A stretch of 64,000 bases of DNA from Alisma plantago-aquatica. Taxonomy: Eukaryota > Streptophyta > Magnoliopsida > Alismatales > Alismataceae. The stretch lies in the NCBI GenBank assembly GCA_963693085.1, contig OY856412.1:350430957-350494956 (forward strand), written 5' to 3'. Within the stretch, counting starts at the first letter, position 1. Every line of letters starts with the position of its first letter. Below the pieces are notes generated by a model that worked only from the letters and a program-made list of their open reading frames with translations, was not told the DNA's origin and ran no database searches. Shown one piece after another: positions 59,084 through 64,000 of this stretch. A program made the position numbers and the translations under genes.

Positions 59084-59890
59084 CTAGTCCTTCATGCTTA
59101 GAAAGCATCTCCTTTTCTTCTCTAACCCTCAATCAGTACACATGTTTTATTCTCTCATTGGCTCATATCTAGGAAAAGTTGGATGTAAGATCAGGTTGGA
59201 TAAGATTGAGTTTTCCAGGATGCATTATATTACATCAATAGTCTCTAATCATAAAAGATCATAGAAAGTTCTTGAGTTTGAAAAGATCCTAAAAAGTTAT
59301 CCTCTCTGTGTGTGTGTGACTAGATATATGAGTGAATTAGGTCATTTTCAAGGATCGATCATTAAATGAATTCAGGGTCAAGATCACAAATCAAAAGAGG
59401 TATAATGTGGTGAGTTTTCTTATAAGAGAGAGGGCTTTAGTTGATACAGATAGATAAGAGTGGAAACCATGAGATTGTCTAGCGATTAGTTTGCCTCATT
59501 GGCCAATGACTGTAGCCATTTAATCATATATTCCTTAGATCATCAAACATCTATTCAAAGAGTTCTTGATTTCTTATTAGAACCTTGGAAAAAATCATCT
59601 CGAGTGCTCTAGTTCTGACTTTATTTTCATTTTTAAGAAGTGTTCAAAGTAGATAAAGTTGGGAATTAAATGATTATCTCAAGTGAAGGTAACCTCCAGG
59701 GCCAATGACTGTAGATGATTATCAAATGTTCCTTAGAGAATTTCTAGTTTGATAGGTTTCATGGGAAGAGTGATATAAAAGATGAGAATGATCACCAGAT
59801 AAGTTTCTAGAGATAAGGTAGCCTCCTCGGCTAGTGACTGTACTAGTTAATTGTCTATCCCCTAGAGCGCTGAAGACCTATCAAAGAATC
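59084..59890. repeat. Degenerate tandem array, right part (3 units)
   Basis: Units near 59484, 59688 and 59818 share GCCTC or ACCTCC, GGCCAATGACTGTA or GGCTAGTGACTGTA, a TCCTTAGA or CCCCTAGA word and a (C/A)TAT(C)AAAG end. With the two units left of H there are at least five, at 130-290 bp spacing. Confidence 0.65.
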
Positions 59891-59967
59891 CATTTTTCTT
59901 TTTAGGACTTTGTCAATCTTTATCTTCGACTCACCAATACTCACTTCATTTGAATGAAAGATGGTTT

Positions 59968-60733
59968 TTCGTAATAACCTGGATTTTTAATGTTTTTCAC
60001 CTTAATGTAATTTGATCATTTAATAAGATGTCTTTTAAAATCCTTGAATTATATGTATTCATTTTGCAATTAAGTCACTGAGTGGAAATTTTCCAAATTC
60101 AAGAAATTTATGCTCTTATTTAATATCACTAGTGCTTTAAGAGATTCATTGATTTAATAATAAAGGATAAACTAAAATTAAAAGATTCCAAGTTACTTAG
60201 TTAATTGGGTGATTGAATAATTAATGATTTATCCCCTATTTACTTGAAGACCAAGTTCAGGGTAACCAAACTTAGGTGGACCCCTTCTTTGGTTGAACGT
60301 GGGATAATAAATAGAGAGATATTAATATCAGATCTAAAAAGATAATATGATTATTTGTGACTTGAGGAATTAATTTAGTCAATTACTTGAATGGTAAGAA
60401 AAGGATAATTTTATTTTATATTTAGTATCAATATTTGCCTAGGCTAAGATAAGGATAAAATAAAGATATCCCTAAAATTGAGTAGAAAACAGATTCTTCT
60501 AGAGAGCTACATGATTTTTCTAAGATTTAGCTAAAGTTGAAATATAGTGGATGATCACGATTTAAATTGGATTTAAATAGTCAGCCCAAACCAAAGTCCG
60601 ACTGACTGGAGACTTAGGAGACATGACGTGTATGTAGTCATCATCGAGAATCATTGGATGGCTACCAATACAAACCAAGTCATCACCTACCACTAGATAA
60701 GAGTCCATCTTGACACTGATTCTCCCTTGACTC

Positions 60734-60767
<34 letters not shown>

Positions 60768-60860
60768 ATATTCCACCTAACTTCCTAGATTTTATTACAT
60801 TGGATTAGGGAGATCCAGATGAGCCTAAAGAGATAAATCTAAGAAATTATCATCATGATT
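59968..60860 (+). repeat. Candidate LTR fragment upstream of element I
   Basis: GTAATAACCTGGATTTTTAA resembles a gypsy LTR start whose first T is now C. AT-rich text follows, then a CCATTGGATGGCT-like word and a TC microsatellite. No matching copy or clear end is in the window. Confidence 0.35.
60720..60766. repeat. (TC)n microsatellite
   Basis: CTCTCTCTCTTTCTCTCTCT with two interruptions, over about 45 bases. Confidence 0.9.
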
Positions 60861-60865
60861 TGTGA

Positions 60866-61965
60866 TAACACCCAATCCCAGTAGAATTGGGATGGATAGG
60901 GACGGACACTGACAATCAATCCCCGCGTCCTAGTCTATAAGGCATCCCAAAGTTGTCCCAGTGTTGCTTCATTGTGCCCAACCCTCAATTCACCAAGATA
61001 GCCCTTGATATCCTTAACTGAGCTTCATCATCTTCACCAACACTAATGACCTTGCCTTGGTCATCAACAACAAACTCAACTGATCAAATTGGCCTAAAGC
61101 ATCACAAGGAGGTAGTGAAACTTGCCCAATAGACAACAAGGCTTAGGGAAGTGTTGGTACATATCTCAGATCACCAGACTTTATCACTTGGAGGAGATCG
61201 TCAGAGATACATCTCCAGACTATGTCAAGGAGTTGTGACATTTGGAAAAGCTTCAAGAAACTCTGAGGGATCTTCTACGACCCTTTGTGTCCAGTGAAGT
61301 GATGTAAAACTTCTTCTTATTACTCCACTTTCTTTATGATATATGAAACTCCTAGAGCCTTTCCCAGTGCACCTTTATTATCGTGTTGATGCTAGATGAG
61401 CCTAGAAGGACATGGAAAAGGCTAGGGATCCTTAGCTAAGGTAACTGAGGCCTCAAGCACAAAGTTAGCCATAAAGTTGACTCCATGGTTGCTTGTGTCA
61501 TAAACGGGCTAGAGGAGGAATAATCCCCCTTGGGAATTTACACCTTTGCCCTAAAATTGCATGATAATAGTGTAACATGGCATGTGAAAGGTGATAATAT
61601 TCCTCCCGTGCTTCCCCAGCAACCACTAATCCTACCAAGCTAAAGCCTAATATTTTTGTCTGAAATATAATACCTTAAGGTTTTCTCATATAATATTTCG
61701 TACATTTCTTCATAGCATGCTTCCCCTGTAAACCCTATGGACCCAAAAGTAACTCTATCTTCTGAATTAGGGTGTCAAACAATTAGGACTATGCCATTCT
61801 CTATGAAATAACAATAATGCATGTAATGAAATTCTCTATGAAATAACAATAATGCGTGTAACAATGAAAACATTGACATAAATTTACTTGTTCTTAATGC
61901 AAAAATACAAACCTAAGATAAATATATCTGTGTTATATAACATGGTTCACATCAAGAAATTGTGA
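60866..61965. other. Unassigned, possibly LTR and leader of element I
   Basis: TGTGATAACACCCAATCCC at 60865 looks like an LTR start, but no end or partner was found. The rest has no convincing frame. A 35-bp tandem duplication (ATTCTCTATGAAATAACAAT twice) lies at 61796-61865. Confidence 0.4.
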
Positions 61966-63130
61966 TTGTGGATGAAGTTCCCTAGGGTGACTATGAGAAG
62001 AAGTCCCCCTTTAGGAAGAAGATTTCCTCTAGAGAATAAGAAGAGGGTCATGAATGGTGAATCCTCCAAGAAGAGAAAGAGACCACAAGAGGCCTTCTCT
62101 GAGGGAGGTTCTCTCCCGGATGAGGTCCCAGACCTTATGAACAGACTAAACCTCAACCCTAAGGATGTCTTTATCCGTGTGATGGCCCTGATCCCAAAGC
62201 CAAGGGAAAGGTAGTCAAGACAACTGAGATGATCTGGCTAGAGAAACAAAAGGTATTGATTGACATCATCACTACCCTAGCCCTTAGAGACATCAACTGA
62301 GAGAAGAATAGAATGCCCCAGCCTATTCAGGCTCACCTCAGAGCCACCATCCTAGACTTCATTAAGATGAACATTGGAAGTTTTGAGGAGAAGATAAGTC
62401 ACAAGTCACAAACAAAGTGGATTCTTACCTCCCAATAGTGGAGAATAGTTTATGCATTCTGGAAGTGCAACACAATAAGAAGGTGATCTTCACTGCCCAT
62501 CTTCTCAAGGGAGAGGCAAAGCTCTGGTGGGAAACTACATAGTTGCCTGAAATCTGACAAAAGCCCCATGGTATGGGAGGATTGTCAAGCCATCTTAACT
62601 CCTAGGTCCATCTCCATCTCTTCCAGATGAGAGAGAGAAGCAATTCATCAGTATCCATCTCTGATATATGACCGTGGAAGACTATGCCAGGAAGTTCTGA
62701 CTCCTCAAGCATTTTTACCATATACTAGATGAGGAGCGTCAAGTGGAGCACTTCATCGACCGCACGAACCCTATGCTCCAATCCCATGTCACGGCTAGAA
62801 AGACCTCAAACTTCATAGATGCTCTTGACTTTGACTTGAAGAGGGAGAGGACAATAATTCCCTCCAAGAACCTACATTCAGATACCTAGCATTCACTAGA
62901 GGAATATCCACTCCAAAAAATGATGCAAGAAAGACAAAAGGCCGTAATCGTGGTAGGGAAAAAGGAAAAAGAATGAGGTTCACAACCACGAGAGTCACCT
63001 GAGATGGAGAAATTGTAGGACGCATGCAGACAAGTGTCACTTAGATAAGACAATATGCTATTGTTGCAAGTAGGAGGGACACTTCCAATCCAAATGTCCT
63101 CTCCCACCCTTGTAAAGGTTTGGCCCTATT
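61966..63130 (+). pseudogene. gag of Ty3/gypsy element I, decayed
   Basis: An 82-codon open piece at 61966-62214 is Lys/Arg-rich (SSKKRKRPQEAFSEGGSLPD). Further on, in changing frames, come LPIVENSLCILEVQHNKKVI and AHLLKGEAKLWWE (about 62432-62540), the Retrotrans_gag core, then a knuckle CYCCK-x-EGHFQSKC at about 63055-63100 with a TAG inside. At least five stops. Order matches the protease and RT that follow. Confidence 0.75.
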
Positions 63131-63142
63131 ACGGAATAACAT

Positions 63143-63591
63143 GTGGCTATATCCCAACCTATAGCAACCCAACATGTTGCTAATTTTCAACATTCTTTAG
63201 TGTTCTATATTGATAATGAAGAAGCACAATCCAATGCCAACCAACTCATAGAAGGAATGCTTAATATTATGAGCCATTCCATCAATTTTTTGTTTGACTC
63301 TAGTTCTACAAATACTTTCATATTTAGAAATCTCAAAACTATTCTCAAAATGGATTTTAAGGAGTTAGGTTATGTCCTAGATGTCACCACCCCATGTGGC
63401 AACATATTCTAATCTCTATTAAAACACCAGTCATAACTATTGAATATCAGAACTTTGAACTCCCTACTAATTTCATTCTACTTCATATGAATGACTTTGA
63501 TGTAACCATGCAAATTTATTGGATCAATAATAATCTTGTAAAAATAAACTATAGGGAAAAGAAGATAAGGGTAGAGAGACCCAGATATTAA
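63143..63591 (+). pseudogene. Aspartic protease of element I
   Basis: INFLFDSSSTNTFIFRNL (about 63280-63335) stands where retropepsins have FDTGASHSFI; the Asp is kept but the Gly is Ser, so activity is unlikely. The C-terminal part (about 63394-63591) has FILLHMNDFDVTMQIYWI, equivalent to the family's DVILGMDWL block. A stop and frame change at 63410 separate the halves. Confidence 0.75.
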
Positions 63592-63739
63592 CTACTCACC
63601 ATATGTAGTAGGAGATATGTTCCCATCAACCCTTTATGTTTTAGCCATAGAGTGTAGAGGATGATAGTTAAGAGTTGTCAAGAATTTCTAGCCACAGTAA
63701 TCAAGCCAAAGTCTAAGGCACACACCTCAAGGAAATAGA

Positions 63740-64000
63740 GGTAGTCAAGGACTAAGTTGATGTGTTCCCAAAATATTTGCTAGGTATACCTCTGAAAAGA
63801 GATGTTGAATTCTCCATAGAGATAGATCCCAGGACAAACCCAAATTCTGGGGCTCCTTATAGAATGGAACTCACTGAGTTACTTGAGATAAAGAAGGAAG
63901 TACATGAACTCTTAGATAAGGGCTTCATCCAACATAGTACCTCCCCTGGGGATCCCCAATCCTTGTTGAGAAAAAAGGACAATTTTATCCACATGTGCAT
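63740..64000 (+). pseudogene. Reverse transcriptase of element I, cut by window end
   Basis: VFPKYLLGIPLKRDVEFSIE, then APYRMELTELLEIKKEV and HELLDKGFIQHSTSP match the first part of RT in chromovirus-like Ty3/gypsy elements. Only the finger region is in the window; a base change in the STSPxG block shifts the frame near 63950. Confidence 0.85.

Noticed and set aside
1..64000. CRISPR arrays, tRNA genes, bacterial-type operons
   Set aside because: No regularly spaced direct repeats with unique spacers and no cloverleaf-like candidates noticed; the content is plant transposons throughout.

Overview
This window is repeat-dominated nuclear DNA from a seed plant, most likely an angiosperm with a large genome. 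I found no convincing host gene, no tRNA gene, no true rRNA gene and no CRISPR array. Almost every base that can be assigned belongs to transposable elements: Ty3/gypsy chromoviruses with very long LTRs (3.4-4.3 kb), an Athila/Tat-type Ty3/gypsy element, a Cassandra-type TRIM whose LTR carries a 5S-rRNA-like segment, a solo LTR and an L1-type LINE. Letters A-I are my own labels.

Layout. 1-32397 is a nest. Element C (minus strand, 4.3-kb LTRs) starts left of the window and ends at 32397. Its internal part has shrunk to a gag piece and the chromodomain tail (2653-3558). Element D (plus strand, 5731-30275, about 3.6-kb LTRs, recognisable gag, protease, RT, RNase H, integrase and chromodomain at 21995-26660) sits inside C's right LTR. 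D's 5' LTR is itself broken twice: by a composite at 5805-14279 (Cassandra LTR, Cassandra internal part, a 3.4-kb gypsy LTR 'B', decayed gypsy internal part, second Cassandra LTR) and by a 3.36-kb solo LTR 'E' (15028-18383) with a perfect 5-bp target duplication.

32398-43327 is minus-strand. It holds a decayed long ORF ending in a Ulp1-like (C48) peptidase domain (about 36500-32400), then an Athila/Tat-type pol and gag (F, about 37700-43091) with a tRNA-Asp-type primer site at 43306-43323. F's 5' LTR begins near 43327 and is split by a full-length but decayed L1-type LINE (about 43591-48670, plus strand). From 48672 to 51230 the sequence is LTR-like or unassigned. 51230-59890 is a degenerate tandem array split by element H (51668-59083), a non-autonomous LTR element with two 3.37-kb LTRs and only 684 bp between them. 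From about 59970 to the end there is LTR-like sequence, unassigned sequence and the gag, protease and start of RT of another plus-strand Ty3/gypsy element (I), cut by the window edge.

No element looks able to encode all its proteins. Many stops in D and C are of the CGA-to-TGA, CAG-to-TAG or TGG-to-TAG kind, as expected from deamination of methylated cytosine. C and D appear related: their gag starts and their chromodomain tails are similar, and both LTRs carry arrays of a short CGATA-type motif. The strongest leads are the three-LTR Cassandra/gypsy composite joined exactly at primer-site/LTR borders, the Ulp1-like ORF downstream of an Athila-type pol, and the motif and hairpin arrays inside the long LTRs.
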